Part shown: positions 9,823 to 19,191 of the stretch, piece after piece
How the letters are laid out: the number at the start of each line of letters is the position of its first letter
How positions within the stretch are numbered: position 1 is the first letter of the stretch
Assembly: GCA_027482505.1 (NCBI GenBank)
Contig: JAIXVY010000512.1
Location: forward strand, 1 to 33,222
Length of the DNA: 33,222 bases
From: Opitutaceae bacterium
GTDB taxonomy: Bacteria; Verrucomicrobiota; Verrucomicrobiia; Opitutales; Opitutaceae
Direction of reading: 5' to 3'
The notes under the pieces: generated by a model
Databases searched by the model: none
What the model was told of the DNA's origin: nothing
What the model saw: the letters and a program-made list of their open reading frames with translations, nothing else
Translations under genes and position numbers: made by a program

Positions 9823-12612
9823 TCAAGCGTCGAGGGCGTCGGCCGGCGGAGCGACGGGCAGCACCACGGTGAAAACGGATCCCTCCCCGGGCCGGCCCTC
9901 GGCGCGCACCGCGCCGTGGTGCCGCTCCACGATTCTCCGGCAAATCGCCAGCCCGACGCCCGCGCCCTCGTAGCGATCGCGCGGATGCAGCCGGTGAAAG
10001 ACGCCGAAAATCGCCTCCGCATGGCGCGGCTCGAAGCCGATGCCGTTGTCCTCCACGCGAATCTCCCAAGCGGGGCCGGACGCGCGCAGCGCCCCCGCGG
10101 GCGCCGGGGCGGCCGACACGCGCACGTGCGGCGGCGCCTCGGGCCGGTGGTATTTCAACGCGTTGCCCACCAGGTTCTGGAAGAGCTGGCGCAACTGGAC
10201 GGCGTCTCCGCTCACCTCGGGGAGCGGCCCCGCCTCGACCTTGCCGCCGGTCCGCTCGAGGCGAAACTCCAGATCCTGCAGCGCCTCGCGCAAAACCCGG
10301 TCCAGGGAAACCGGCGCGAAGGTGCGCGGCTGGCTGCCCACGCGCGAGTAGGCGAGCAGCGCGTCGATCAGCGCCGACATGCGGGCGGCCGCCGCGCGCA
10401 TCCGCGCCACATAGTCGCGCTCCTCCGGCTCCAGGCGCGGCCCGGCCCGCTGGTCCAGGCGGTCGCCGAAGGCCTGGATCTTGCGCAGGGGCTCCTGCAA
10501 GTCGTGCGAGGCGACGTGGGCGAAATCCTGCAACTCGCGGTTCTTCTCCGCGAGACGGTCGGCGTAGGCGGCGAGACGCTCGGCGGCCTGCTTGCGATCG
10601 GTGACGTCCTCGATCTGCATGACGAAGTGCACCGGAGCCCCTCCGCCGTCCCGCACGAGGGCGCCGGTGAGGCGGATCCACACCACGCGCCCCGCGCGGT
10701 GGAGATAACGCTTCTCGTGCTGATAATGCGACACGTGGCCGTCGACCAGCCGGCGCAGTTCGCGCAAGTCGTCGTCGATGTCGTCCGGATGCGCGACATC
10801 CCGGAAAGTGCGCGCGAGCAGCTCGGCCTCGCTGTAGCCCAGGATCTCGAGCAGGGCGCGGTTGACCCGCAGCCAGCGGCCTTCGAGGCCGACGATACCC
10901 ATGCCGATGCCGGCGTGGTCGAAAGTCTTGCGAAAGCGCTCCTCGCTCTCCCGCAGGGCCAGCTCGGCCGCGCGGCGGGCGGTCACGTCGAAGAAGCTGC
11001 TCACCACCGACGTGACGCGGCCCTCGGCGTCGCGGACGGGCTCGGCGTTGATCGTGATCCAGACGAGGCTGCCGTCGGCGCGCTGCACGCCCATGAGGCG
11101 GTCGCGCTGGGGCTCGCCCGAACGCAGGGCGGCCATCGCGGGGTGGGTGTCGCCGGGATAAGGAGAACCGTCCTCGTGGATGGCCCGCCAGCGGGCGTCG
11201 AGAGGATCGCGGCCGGCGAGCTGATCCGCGGTCAGGCCCAGCACCCGCTCGGCCGCGGCGTTGCACTCGAGGATGACTCCATCCCGTCCGTGCAGCACCA
11301 GACCCTCGTCCAAGGCGGACACGATGGAGGCCAGCCGCCCGCGTGAATCGCGCAGCGCCCCGAGGGTGCGGCGCAGCAGGAACACGGCGCCCAGGCCGAA
11401 GAGCAGGGCGAGGGAAAGGCCGAGGGTGACGACGCCGCGCGCCTCCGCCACCGCCCCCGCGGCGCGAGCCAGCGCGTTGTCCAGCGCCTCGCGCTCGGCC
11501 GTCTCCATGCGACGCAGCACGGCGTCCAGCTCGGCCGCCAGGGCCAGCCTCTCCTCGGGCCGCGAGGCGCCCCCGGCCGCGGCGGGAGACTCGAGCGCGC
11601 GCGTCCTCTCCCCGACCAGCTGGACGAGACGCTCCAGCCTCAGGGCCTGCGATTCGTCGGCGACGAGCGCGCGCAGCTCGTCGAGCGCCGTGCGCAGACG
11701 GACCGCCTCCCCGTTGGCGACGCGTTCATGCGCGGAATCGCGGGTCAGCGACCAGGCCAGTTGCGCGGCTTCCAGCCCGGTCAACGCCAGCCTCGCCTGG
11801 CGCAGCCGGTCCTCCGCCTGCAAGGTGCGCGCTATGCCCGCGTCCGCCCGAGCGACCTGATCCAGGCTGCGGTAGGCGATCCAGCCGACGGTGAGCAAAA
11901 GAAAACCCGCCGCGCACAAGGCGACGGCCCAGGTCGCCACCCGGCTGTCGCGCCGCAGCCCGCGTCGCGCGATCACCAGGAGAAGGGCGGCCAAAAGCAG
12001 GGAGACCGTCGCGGTGTGCGCGGCCATGCCGGTGGTCGCCTCGCCCCATTGGTAGGCCGCGGGATAACGTCCGGCGTAGCCGGCCAAAGAGGCCAGCCCC
12101 AGCCCGCCGGCGAAGACGGCGCAGGCGGAGGCGCATCGGAGGGCAGTCCGTCCACCGCGCGCGATCAACAACCCCGCGGCGGCCAGCGCCAGAAGGGCAA
12201 GGGCGGTGTTGGGCCCCATTTGGCCGGGCGAAGCCACAGGCGCGGGCATGTCGCCGGGATGAAATAAGGTGGCCACCCCCAGATCCCTGCCTGAGGTCGT
12301 CTCGGCCAGGGCGGCGACGGCCAGAACGCCGGCGAAGCTGGAGCAGGAAACCGCGGCCGGATGCCGCCCGCGGCCCAACCCGATCAGAACGGTGGCCAAT
12401 CCGAGCGCAAGCAGGCAGAGGGCGGTGTTGAAGACCATCGGAGCGAGCCCCGGCAGCGCCACGACGAAGATGTCCACCCGAAGTATCCAGCCGACCATGA
12501 CAAGCGCGGCCACCGCCATCACCGCGTAGCCGCCGGCCGCCACGCCCCAGTCCTCGGGCGGGGCGGCGCGTGGAGCGTGGGCTGGATCGGGCGCGTTCAC
12601 GCGTGACATCAT
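9823..12612 (-). CDS. Membrane sensor histidine kinase (multi-TM, CHASE3-like, PAS-PAS, HisKA, HATPase)
   Basis: A 929-aa protein. The N-terminal third has about seven hydrophobic segments (for example AVMAVAALVMVGWIL, LAGYAG region, TVSLLLAALLLVIA, WAVALCAAGFLLLTVGWI). A helical extracytoplasmic segment, YRSLDQVARADAGI onward (about 245-390), resembles CHASE3. A further TM (LGLSLALLFGLGAVFLL) follows, then two PAS domains (about 425-550 and 555-680). HisKA has H703 in HVASHDLQEPLRK. The HATPase has NLVGNALKYH, EDNGIGF and GAGVGLAICRRI. No receiver is attached, and the next gene encodes an Rcp1-like receiver. The start has two adjacent ATGs (12612, 12609). It heads the five-gene signalling operon. 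Confidence 0.92.
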   Translation of the reverse strand: MMSRVNAPDPAHAPRAAPPEDWGVAAGGYAVMAVAALVMVGWILRVDIFVVALPGLAPMVFNTALCLLALGLATVLIGLGRGRHPAAVSCSSFAGVLAVAALAETTSGRDLGVATLFHPGDMPAPVASPGQMGPNTALALLALAAAGLLIARGGRTALRCASACAVFAGGLGLASLAGYAGRYPAAYQWGEATTGMAAHTATVSLLLAALLLVIARRGLRRDSRVATWAVALCAAGFLLLTVGWIAYRSLDQVARADAGIARTLQAEDRLRQARLALTGLEAAQLAWSLTRDSAHERVANGEAVRLRTALDELRALVADESQALRLERLVQLVGERTRALESPAAAGGASRPEERLALAAELDAVLRRMETAEREALDNALARAAGAVAEARGVVTLGLSLALLFGLGAVFLLRRTLGALRDSRGRLASIVSALDEGLVLHGRDGVILECNAAAERVLGLTADQLAGRDPLDARWRAIHEDGSPYPGDTHPAMAALRSGEPQRDRLMGVQRADGSLVWITINAEPVRDAEGRVTSVVSSFFDVTARRAAELALRESEERFRKTFDHAGIGMGIVGLEGRWLRVNRALLEILGYSEAELLARTFRDVAHPDDIDDDLRELRRLVDGHVSHYQHEKRYLHRAGRVVWIRLTGALVRDGGGAPVHFVMQIEDVTDRKQAAERLAAYADRLAEKNRELQDFAHVASHDLQEPLRKIQAFGDRLDQRAGPRLEPEERDYVARMRAAAARMSALIDALLAYSRVGSQPRTFAPVSLDRVLREALQDLEFRLERTGGKVEAGPLPEVSGDAVQLRQLFQNLVGNALKYHRPEAPPHVRVSAAPAPAGALRASGPAWEIRVEDNGIGFEPRHAEAIFGVFHRLHPRDRYEGAGVGLAICRRIVERHHGAVRAEGRPGEGSVFTVVLPVAPPADALDA

Positions 12613-12656
12613 CGCGCGTGCAACCGGGGTGCGCGAGCCGTTTTGGCTTCGGAAAA

Positions 12657-12672
12657 CCCCTTACGCAGGGGG
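12657..12672 (-). terminator. Weak terminator-like hairpin after phnE
   Basis: On the - strand, CCCC (within 12672-12668) pairs with GGGG (12660-12657) and is followed by TTTT (12656-12653). The stem is short, so this is only a possible end of the phn operon. Confidence 0.3.
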
Positions 12673-12684
12673 AGCCGTATCGGC

Positions 12685-13569
12685 CTAGCGGCGCACGCCG
12701 AGCGAACGGGTGATGCGGCGGCGCACCCACTCGCCGAGCAGGTCGAGCAGGGTGACGAGCGCGAGAATGAAGATCAGCACCGTGGCCACCTTGTCCCACG
12801 CGAAATATTCATAGTAGCTCGCGAGCTGGGCGCCCAGGCCGCCCGCGCCGACGTAGCCGATGATCGATGCGGCGCGCAGGTTGTATTCAAGCATCCACAA
12901 CACGTGGCTGGCGATGAGAGGCTTGGCGTGCGGCCAGAGCCCGTATTGGAAGGCCTGCGCGCGGTTCGCGCCGAGCGCGGAGAGACCGCGGGCCACGTCG
13001 GCGTCGACCGACTCGAAGGCGTCGCTGAAAAACTTCCCGAGGTAGCCGAGCGAGTAGAGCGTGAGAGCGACCACGCCGGCGAGCGGGTTGGCCCCGACGA
13101 TGGCCACGCCGAAGAGCGCCCAGACCAGGCTGGGCACGGTGCGGGCGGCGTTCATCAGCAGGCGGGCGGGCGCCACGAGCCAGGCGGGCGCCAGGGTGCG
13201 GGCGCCGAGCGCGGCCAGCGGCAGCGAGAGCAGCGTGGCGAAGACGGTGGCGAGGACGGCGATCTGGAAGGTCTCGCCGAGGGCGCGGAGCGTCTCGCGC
13301 CAGACCGACCAGTCGGGCGGGAAAAAGTGGCCGAGGAAGCGCGAGAGGTTGCCCCAAGTGTCGAGATCGCGGCCCGAGCCGCGCATCGCGGGCCAGGAGG
13401 CGATGACCGCGAGGGCGAAGGCCGCGAGCGTGACGGTGAAGACGTTGATCCGCGGCGGCGGAGGCGGCTCGGCGGGGTGCACGGGCTTCTGCGAGGGGTG
13501 GAGCGCGTTGTCCCCAACGCGCTTCTCGGCGGCGGGCGCGGACGCGGGCGAGGGTTTCGACGCGCTCAT
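12685..13569 (-). CDS. phnE: Phosphonate/phosphite-type ABC transporter permease
   Basis: A 294-aa permease of the PhnE family. It has a Pro-rich cytoplasmic N-terminus (about 40 residues), then about six TM helices. The binding-protein-dependent transport domain contains TARTVPSLVWALFGVAIVGANPLAGVVAL and the EAA-like loop FESVDADVARGLSALGANRAQAFQYGLWP. The end IGYVGAGGLGAQL...YYEYFAWDKVATVLI is characteristic of phosphonate/phosphite permeases. The ATG (13567-13569) overlaps the phnC stop as ATGA. It probably forms the channel with PhnC and PhnD. Confidence 0.9.
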   Translation of the reverse strand: MSASKPSPASAPAAEKRVGDNALHPSQKPVHPAEPPPPPRINVFTVTLAAFALAVIASWPAMRGSGRDLDTWGNLSRFLGHFFPPDWSVWRETLRALGETFQIAVLATVFATLLSLPLAALGARTLAPAWLVAPARLLMNAARTVPSLVWALFGVAIVGANPLAGVVALTLYSLGYLGKFFSDAFESVDADVARGLSALGANRAQAFQYGLWPHAKPLIASHVLWMLEYNLRAASIIGYVGAGGLGAQLASYYEYFAWDKVATVLIFILALVTLLDLLGEWVRRRITRSLGVRR

Positions 13570-14300
13570 CGGCGCACCTCCCGGAGTTTCCAGTTGGCGG
13601 GGTCGGCGGGGTCGAAGCTGAGGGCGAGGTCGGCGAAGCGTTCGACGAGCTCGGCGTTGTGCAGCACGCAGAGCACGGTGCGGCCGTGCTCGCGCGCCTC
13701 CTGGCGCAGCAGGCCGAGCACGCGACCCGTGAGGTAGGCGTCGAGCGCGGACACGGGCTCGTCGGCGAGGTAGAGGTCGGGCTCCTGCAACAGGGCGCGG
13801 GCGATGGCGGTGCGCTGCTGCTCGCCGCCGGAGGTCTGGCAGCTCCAGCGGTGGGCCTGCGCGCCAAGGCCGAGGTCGCAGAGGATGCGGTAGGCGGCGA
13901 CGCGATCCGCGCGGGGAAAACCGAAGAGCGTGCGCCAGGCGGAGTGGCGGCCAAGGCGGCCGGCGAGGGTGTTCACCAGCACGCTGGCGTTGGGCGTGAG
14001 GAGATTGTTTTGGAAGATCACGCCGGTGCGGCGCTGGAGCGCGGGCTCGGCGGGATGATGGGCGTGGCCGCTCGCGCAGCGCAGGACGATCTCGCCCTCG
14101 GCCGGCGCGAGCAGGCCGGCGAGCGCGGAGAGAAAGGACGATTTGCCCACGCCCGAGGGTCCGACGACGGCCACGAAGGCGCCGCGCGGAATGACCGCGT
14201 CGAGGCCGCGCACGAGCCAGCGATCGCCGCGGCGAAGGCCGAGGCCGCGCAACTCGAGATGAGGCGCGGCGGAGCCGCTTGTGCCCCCGGGCCGGCTCAC
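13566..14300 (-). CDS. phnC: Phosphonate/phosphite-type ABC transporter ATP-binding protein
   Basis: A 244-aa ATPase with Walker A GPSGVGKSS (47-55), Q-loop Q97 (GVIFQNN), signature TSGGEQQRTAIARAL (156-170), Walker B DLYLADEP (175-182) and the H-loop in VLCVLHN. The N-linked insert NTLAGRLGRHSAWRTLFGFP is typical of PhnC. The start is GTG at 14298-14300, which overlaps the phnD stop as GTGA. No ATG is suitably placed, and the coupled spacing matches the rest of the operon. Confidence 0.9.
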   Translation of the reverse strand: MSRPGGTSGSAAPHLELRGLGLRRGDRWLVRGLDAVIPRGAFVAVVGPSGVGKSSFLSALAGLLAPAEGEIVLRCASGHAHHPAEPALQRRTGVIFQNNLLTPNASVLVNTLAGRLGRHSAWRTLFGFPRADRVAAYRILCDLGLGAQAHRWSCQTSGGEQQRTAIARALLQEPDLYLADEPVSALDAYLTGRVLGLLRQEAREHGRTVLCVLHNAELVERFADLALSFDPADPANWKLREVRR

Positions 14301-15202
14301 TGTTTCAGGGCCTTTTTGGCGAGGGCCAGACCCTCGGCGAGGGAGGCGACGTGGGCGGCGCCGTCGGCGGCGACGAGCTTGGTGGTGAAAACCTTGTCGC
14401 GCAGGTCGGAGGCGGCGGGCTCGTTGAGCGCGAGAAGGGCGGCGCGCAGGGCCGCGGCGTCGGCGGCCGAGAGGCTGTTCCGCACCGCAAGCACGTGGCT
14501 GGGGACGGGCCCCTGCTTTTGCAGCATGCGGAGCTGCGCGCGCTGCCCGGGCGAGAGGTGCTTGTCCTGATCGAGCACGTAGTAGCTCACCGCCGCGGCC
14601 TCGGCCTCGCCGGCGAGGAGGCGCTCGATGGCGGAGACGTAGCCCACGCCGAAAAACACGTTGCCCGCGCCGAAGAAGCCGGCCGGATCCGCGTCGGGGC
14701 CGAGCAGGCCGCGCTTTTGCAGGTCGAAAAGCGGCACGATGAAACCGCTCGTGCTGGTGCGGCTGGCGAAGGCGACGGGCTTGCCGCGCAGGTCCTCGAT
14801 GGAGCGATAGGGAGCGTCTTTTTTGACCACCCAATAACTGTCGTAGGCGGTGCGGCCGTCGGGGAACTCGCCGGCGAGAAGCAGATCGGCGGCGCCGCGG
14901 GCGCGGGCGTTCACCAGATCGGTGGCGGAAAGATAACCGAGGTCGATCGTGCCGTTGGCAAAGCCTTCCAAAATGACGGTGGCGGAAAGAGGAATGACCA
15001 CCTCGACCGGGCGGCCGAGTTTTTCCGCGAGGAAGGAAGAGAGCTGGGATTTCTCGGCGCGAAGGACCTCGGGATTCTTGTCGGGCTTGAGCGCGACCAC
15101 GAATTTCTCGACGGGCTTGGCCTCGGAGGCGAAGGCGGCGGGCGCGATGGCGCAAAACGCGGCTGCAGCGACAAAGGCGAGAGAACGGAGGAACGTTTTC
15201 AT
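14297..15202 (-). CDS. phnD: Periplasmic phosphonate/phosphite-binding protein (PhnD/PtxB type)
   Basis: A 301-aa protein with a signal peptide (about residues 1-25, cleavage near AFA-SEA). The mature part is a PhnD-like solute-binding fold: FVVALKPDKNPEVL, LSATVILEGFANGTIDLGYLSATDLVNA and a family-typical segment ASRTSTSGFIVPLFDLQKRG. No C-P lyase, phosphonatase or phosphite dehydrogenase gene is in the window, so the ligand (phosphonate, phosphite or another phosphorus compound) is open. It is the first gene of phnD-phnC-phnE, preceded by an AT-richer region. Confidence 0.88.
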   Translation of the reverse strand: MKTFLRSLAFVAAAAFCAIAPAAFASEAKPVEKFVVALKPDKNPEVLRAEKSQLSSFLAEKLGRPVEVVIPLSATVILEGFANGTIDLGYLSATDLVNARARGAADLLLAGEFPDGRTAYDSYWVVKKDAPYRSIEDLRGKPVAFASRTSTSGFIVPLFDLQKRGLLGPDADPAGFFGAGNVFFGVGYVSAIERLLAGEAEAAAVSYYVLDQDKHLSPGQRAQLRMLQKQGPVPSHVLAVRNSLSAADAAALRAALLALNEPAASDLRDKVFTTKLVAADGAAHVASLAEGLALAKKALKQ

Positions 15203-15382
15203 GGCGGCCCGGAATCGGTATTGAGACTCGGTATCAAATCAAGCCTTGGGCGCTTATAATTCGAACGCCTGTTTGATCCCTAAGTCGAAAGATCCTCATG
15301 CATAAGTTGGATAACGGCTTACAAATCCGCAGCTCTGTTAAAATATCCTTGGTGTCCTCGTCCGGCCACGGATGCCAAGTCC
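15203..15382 (-). promoter_or_regulatory. AT-richer upstream region of phnD with a direct repeat
   Basis: This 180-bp gap is clearly more AT-rich than its surroundings and should hold the phnD promoter. TCGGTAT occurs at 15215-15221 and 15228-15234 (13-bp period), 13 bp from the start codon. A TTATAA box lies at 15254-15259. No clear Pho box was found. The promoter elements are not resolved. Confidence 0.35.
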
Positions 15383-17671
15383 TTAGGAGGCGAAGGCGGT
15401 GCGCAGCGCGGCGGGATCCTGAAGGGGAGCTTGGCAGGCAAAATCGCGACAGAAGTAGGCGGTGGGGCGCCCGTTGATGGGATGCATTTCCTTCGCCCAA
15501 GCCGCGCAAGCGGGCGTGAGAAGGTGTATGGGCGCGCTAAAGGGCGCGGCCGAGTAAACGGCTTCCGCCAGGGCCGCGAAGGCGGGGTCTTGCCGGTCGC
15601 CGGCGAGGACCACGTGGGCGGGCTCGGAGAGCAGGTCGGCGAGACCGCAGAGCAGCACGGGCAGGGCGTGGGGAGCCCCGGCCCATTGCGAACGGAAGGC
15701 CTCGGCGAGGCGGCGGGCGCGGGCGCGGTGGCCGTCGGCGAGCGCAACGGATTCGCCGGCGAGCACGGAGAGCCGGACCAGATTGGACATCGCGACGGAC
15801 GACGCGGTGGGCTCGGCGCCATCGTAGTCGTCCTTGAGGCGGAGCACGAGCTCGGTGCCGGCGGGCGCGGCAAAGTAGCCTCCTGCCGCCTCATCCCAGA
15901 ACAGACGATCAAGAGTGGTCTGGAGTTTTTCGGCCAGCCGCAGCCAGTGCGGGTCGAGGGTCGCCTGGTGCAGATCGAGCAGGCCCGCAATCACGCACGC
16001 ATAGTCCTCGGCGAAGCCGTCGATCGTGGCGCGCCCCTCGCGCCAGGATCGGCGCAGCACGCCGCGGGCGGCGTCGAAGAGCTCGAACTCGATGAAACGC
16101 GCGCAGCGCACCGCGGCCTCGAGGTAGAAGGGGCGCTTGTCGGCGAGGCAGGCGGCGGGGTGCACGGCGGCGCGGGCGAGGGCGGAGAGCGTCATGCCGT
16201 TCCAGGCCGCGATGATCTTGTCGTCGAGATGGGGACGCGGGCGCGCGGCGCGGACGGCGCGAAGCCGGTCGAGGGCGCCGGCAAGCCGGTCGGCGGCCGC
16301 GGCGACGTCGTCGAGACCCAGCGCGGCGGCCGTCTCGGCGAAGGGGCGGCGCTGCTTCAGGATATTCCGGCCCTTGAAGTCGCCGTGCGGATCGAGCCCG
16401 GCGGGCACGTTGCCCTCGTCCTCGATTCCAAAATGGGCGCGGACGAGCGCGGCCTCCAGCGGCGGCAGGGCGCGCCCGATCTCCTCGTGCGTCCAGACGT
16501 AGAAGGCGCCTTCGGCGTGGAGCAAGGAGCCGGGAGCATGGGGCGAGGAGCCAAGCCCGGGCTGCGAATCTGAATCGGATATACGGCTCCCGGCCCCCCG
16601 CTCCTCGCTCCCCGCTATTTCGCTATCCGCGTCCTCGGCGGAGAAGAAGCCGCCGGCGGGATGCGCGAGGTCGCGTAGCAGATAATCGAATACACCGCGG
16701 GCGGCCCAGGCGAGGCGCTCGTCGCCGGTGGCGCGGGCGCAGTCGAGCAGATTGCGGGCGATCTGCGCCTGATCGTAGAGCATTTTCTCGAAGTGCGGCA
16801 CGAACCAGGAGTCGTCGACCGAGTAGCGGTGGAAGCCGCCCCCGAGGTGGTCGTGGATGCCGCCCTCGCACATGCGGCGCAGGGTGTGCGCGGCCAGCTT
16901 CAGCGCCTCGCGGCCGGTCTCAGTGGCGCCCCCGCCCTGGAGGGCGGCGACGCGGAGGAGAAAGTCGATGTTGCCGGCGCGGGGGAACTTGGGGGCGCCG
17001 CCGAAGCCGCCCTTGTCGGCGTCGAAACTCTCGTAGAGATGCATGAAGCCGCGCTCGTAGGCGTCGCCCGCGGCGTCGTGGAGCGGAACCTCCCCCGGGG
17101 GCGCATCGGCGGCGTCCGCCGGGCGAGAACCGGGTCCGCCCGAGTCGGCGACGGCGACGGCGCGATTCTTGTAGTGGCTTTCCAACGACTCCAGGGCGCG
17201 GTCGGCCTCGGCGTCGAGCTCGGGGCGCTTTGTTTTCCAGGCCTCGGCGATGGCGCCGAGCAGGGAGGGGAAGCCGCGGCGCCCCTCGCGGTCCTCGGGC
17301 GCGAAGTAGGTGCCGCCGAAAAAGGGCTTGAGATCAGGGGTGAGCCACACGTTGAGCGGCCAGCCGCCGTGGCCGGTGCGGGCCTGGACGTAGGTCATGT
17401 AGACGCGGTCGACATCGGGCCGCTCCTCGCGATCGAGCTTCACCGGGATGAAGTCGCGGTTGAGCTGGGCGGCGACGGCCTCGTTCTCGAACGACTCGCG
17501 CGCCATGACGTGGCACCAGTGGCAGGTGGAGTAGCCGATGGAGAGGAGGATGGGTTTGTCCTCGGCGCGGGCGCGGGCGAAGGCGGCCTCGCCCCACTCC
17601 AGCCATTGCACGGGATTGTCCGCGTGCTGGCGGAGATAGGGCGACGTGGCGTGGGCGAGGGCGTTGGGCAT
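15383..17671 (-). CDS. DUF255 thioredoxin-like protein (YyaL / SPATA20 family)
   Basis: A 762-aa protein. The N-terminal DUF255 thioredoxin-like domain has [16 protein letters not shown] and the redox motif STCHWCHVM (C50, C53). It continues into [22 protein letters not shown] and a long (alpha/alpha) six-barrel-like part ([49 protein letters not shown]). The function is not established; it is a widespread cytosolic family. The ATG at 17671 gives the usual N-terminus [13 protein letters not shown]. An upstream in-frame start would add 25 unlikely residues. Residues about 350-385 are an extra Gly/Ser-rich segment encoded by an inverted-repeat sequence (see the separate entry). Confidence 0.9.
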   Translation of the reverse strand: MPNALAHATSPYLRQHADNPVQWLEWGEAAFARARAEDKPILLSIGYSTCHWCHVMARESFENEAVAAQLNRDFIPVKLDREERPDVDRVYMTYVQARTGHGGWPLNVWLTPDLKPFFGGTYFAPEDREGRRGFPSLLGAIAEAWKTKRPELDAEADRALESLESHYKNRAVAVADSGGPGSRPADAADAPPGEVPLHDAAGDAYERGFMHLYESFDADKGGFGGAPKFPRAGNIDFLLRVAALQGGGATETGREALKLAAHTLRRMCEGGIHDHLGGGFHRYSVDDSWFVPHFEKMLYDQAQIARNLLDCARATGDERLAWAARGVFDYLLRDLAHPAGGFFSAEDADSEIAGSEERGAGSRISDSDSQPGLGSSPHAPGSLLHAEGAFYVWTHEEIGRALPPLEAALVRAHFGIEDEGNVPAGLDPHGDFKGRNILKQRRPFAETAAALGLDDVAAAADRLAGALDRLRAVRAARPRPHLDDKIIAAWNGMTLSALARAAVHPAACLADKRPFYLEAAVRCARFIEFELFDAARGVLRRSWREGRATIDGFAEDYACVIAGLLDLHQATLDPHWLRLAEKLQTTLDRLFWDEAAGGYFAAPAGTELVLRLKDDYDGAEPTASSVAMSNLVRLSVLAGESVALADGHRARARRLAEAFRSQWAGAPHALPVLLCGLADLLSEPAHVVLAGDRQDPAFAALAEAVYSAAPFSAPIHLLTPACAAWAKEMHPINGRPTAYFCRDFACQAPLQDPAALRTAFAS
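16519..16625. repeat. Imperfect inverted repeat inserted in frame in the DUF255 gene
   Basis: GGAGCAAGGAGCCGGGAGC (16519-16537) is mirrored by a segment at 16585-16611 whose reverse complement begins GGAGCGAGGAGC and ends CCGGGAGCC. A third related copy, GGGGCGAGGAGCC, lies at 16540-16552. The middle is less GC-rich. The block encodes roughly 35 residues between the conserved EDADSE and EGAFYVW motifs, which normally sit close together. It looks like a small repeat element (REP/MITE-like) that kept the frame open. Confidence 0.55.
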
Positions 17672-17728
17672 CGGCGAAAAAAAGGGGGATGGAGCCTCGA
17701 TGCAAAGGCGGCGAGGCGCAACGAGCGC

Positions 17729-17765
17729 AAAGAAAAAGCCCGGCACGCGGGCGAGGCGGCCGGGC
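17729..17765 (-). terminator. Intrinsic terminator after the MscS-like gene
   Basis: On the - strand, GCCCGGC (17765-17759) pairs with GCCGGGC (17744-17738) and is followed by TTTTTCTTT (17737-17729). It lies 34 bp after the channel gene stop and before the DUF255 gene, so the two genes are probably separate units. Confidence 0.7.
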
Positions 17766-17798
17766 CGAGGGCTGGCGGGCGAGGAAACGCGCGCGATC

Positions 17799-19061
17799 TC
17801 AGGCTCCGCGCGCGGCCAGTTTCTCCGCGACGGGGCCGGCCAGCTCGACGGTCTGGGTGGGGAAGGCGAAGCCGAGGCCGCGAGCGGCGACGAGGCGCAT
17901 GATGGCGAAGTTGATGCGCTCGCGGGTGTCGAAGCTCTTGCGCGCGTCGGGATCGGACACGAAGTAGATGATCTGAACGTCCAGCGAGCTGGCGCCGAAG
18001 TTGAGGAAGTTGACGGTGATGAACTCCTGATGAACCGCGGGATCGTTCTTCAGCAAGGCGCGGATGTCCTCGAGCAAGCCCTGGAGCTGCTCGGGCCTGG
18101 ACGAGTAGGTTAGCCCGATGGTCTGGTCGACGCGGCGCTGCGGCATGCGGCCGAAGTTGTTGATGGTCTCCGCGGCGACGGTCTTGTTGGGAATAGCGAT
18201 CAGCGTGCGGGCGGGCGTGCGGAGCTTGGTGGAGCGCAGGCCGATGTCCTCGACCGTGCCCTGGTGGGCGCCGATCTGCACGAACTCGCCGACGCGGAAG
18301 GGCTGGTCGACCGCGACGACGACGGAGCCGAAGACGTTCGCGATGGTGTCCTGGGCGGCCAGGGCGAAGGCCAGGCCGCCGATGCCTAGACCGGTGAGAA
18401 AAGCCTTCACGTCGGCGCCAAGCGACTGGGCGGCGATGAGCACGCCGAAGATCAGGAAGACGGTGATCAGGGTCTTCTTGATCCAGGGCATGAAGGCCGC
18501 CACCGCCGAGCCCTTGGCCCTGGCCGCGGACTGAAGGTGATCGAGGATGCAGGAGATCGTGCTGATGAAGAACCAGAGCGCCACGACGGCGAAGGCGATG
18601 GTGCGCAGGTAGCGGAACGCGTTGTCCGCCTCGGGGGTGAGTTTAAGAACCTTGATGGCGATGACCGCGCCGAGGACGGCGATGAAAGCCGACACGGGCC
18701 TTTGCCACGCCCCGATCAGCTCGTCGTCGAGCGTCGTCTCGGTGCGCGCGGTGAGGCGCTTGATAAAGCCGAACACGATCTTGGCGACGACCTTGCGCAG
18801 CACATAGAAGAGCACGGTGATCAGCGCCGCGATCGCCCAGTGCTGCCAGGTGTTGCCGGCGGTCTTCACCCCGAAAAGACCGAGGGTGAGATCGACGAGA
18901 TGCTCGACGAAATCGGGGGCGTTCGTCTTGACCGCACCGCTGCCCAAGGCCGCGGCGGCCTGGGTGGAAACATCAGGCGCGGCCGCGGTGGCGGCGTCCT
19001 GGGCGAAAAGGCCGCCCGCCCAGAGGAGCAGCGGCAGAAAAAGGAAACGAAGGTGGCGCAT
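17799..19061 (-). CDS. MscS-type mechanosensitive ion channel
   Basis: A 420-aa inner-membrane protein. A signal-peptide-like N-terminus ([15 protein letters not shown]) is followed by about four TM segments. The MscS core has the pore helix [18 protein letters not shown] and [20 protein letters not shown], then the beta domain [25 protein letters not shown] and a cytoplasmic vestibule. It probably releases solutes on hypo-osmotic shock. The ATG at 19059-19061 is the first that precedes the signal segment. Confidence 0.92.
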   Translation of the reverse strand: MRHLRFLFLPLLLWAGGLFAQDAATAAAPDVSTQAAAALGSGAVKTNAPDFVEHLVDLTLGLFGVKTAGNTWQHWAIAALITVLFYVLRKVVAKIVFGFIKRLTARTETTLDDELIGAWQRPVSAFIAVLGAVIAIKVLKLTPEADNAFRYLRTIAFAVVALWFFISTISCILDHLQSAARAKGSAVAAFMPWIKKTLITVFLIFGVLIAAQSLGADVKAFLTGLGIGGLAFALAAQDTIANVFGSVVVAVDQPFRVGEFVQIGAHQGTVEDIGLRSTKLRTPARTLIAIPNKTVAAETINNFGRMPQRRVDQTIGLTYSSRPEQLQGLLEDIRALLKNDPAVHQEFITVNFLNFGASSLDVQIIYFVSDPDARKSFDTRERINFAIMRLVAARGLGFAFPTQTVELAGPVAEKLAARGA

Positions 19062-19135
19062 GGCTAAAAAAGAGGGGGCAGAGCTAGCGGCGCGGGTCGG
19101 CAAGTCAATCGGCGGGCGGAGCACCGGGCCGCGCC

Positions 19136-19168
19136 AAAAAAACGCGCGTCCCGGAAGCGGGACGCGCG
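19136..19168 (-). terminator. Intrinsic terminator of the hsp20 pair
   Basis: An 11-bp perfect stem, CGCGCGTCCCG (19143-19153) / CGGGACGCGCG (19158-19168), with a tetraloop. On the - strand it is followed by seven T (19142-19136). It lies 23 bp after the second hsp20 gene. Confidence 0.8.
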
Positions 19169-19191
19169 GCATGAGCATATTCCACGCGGCC

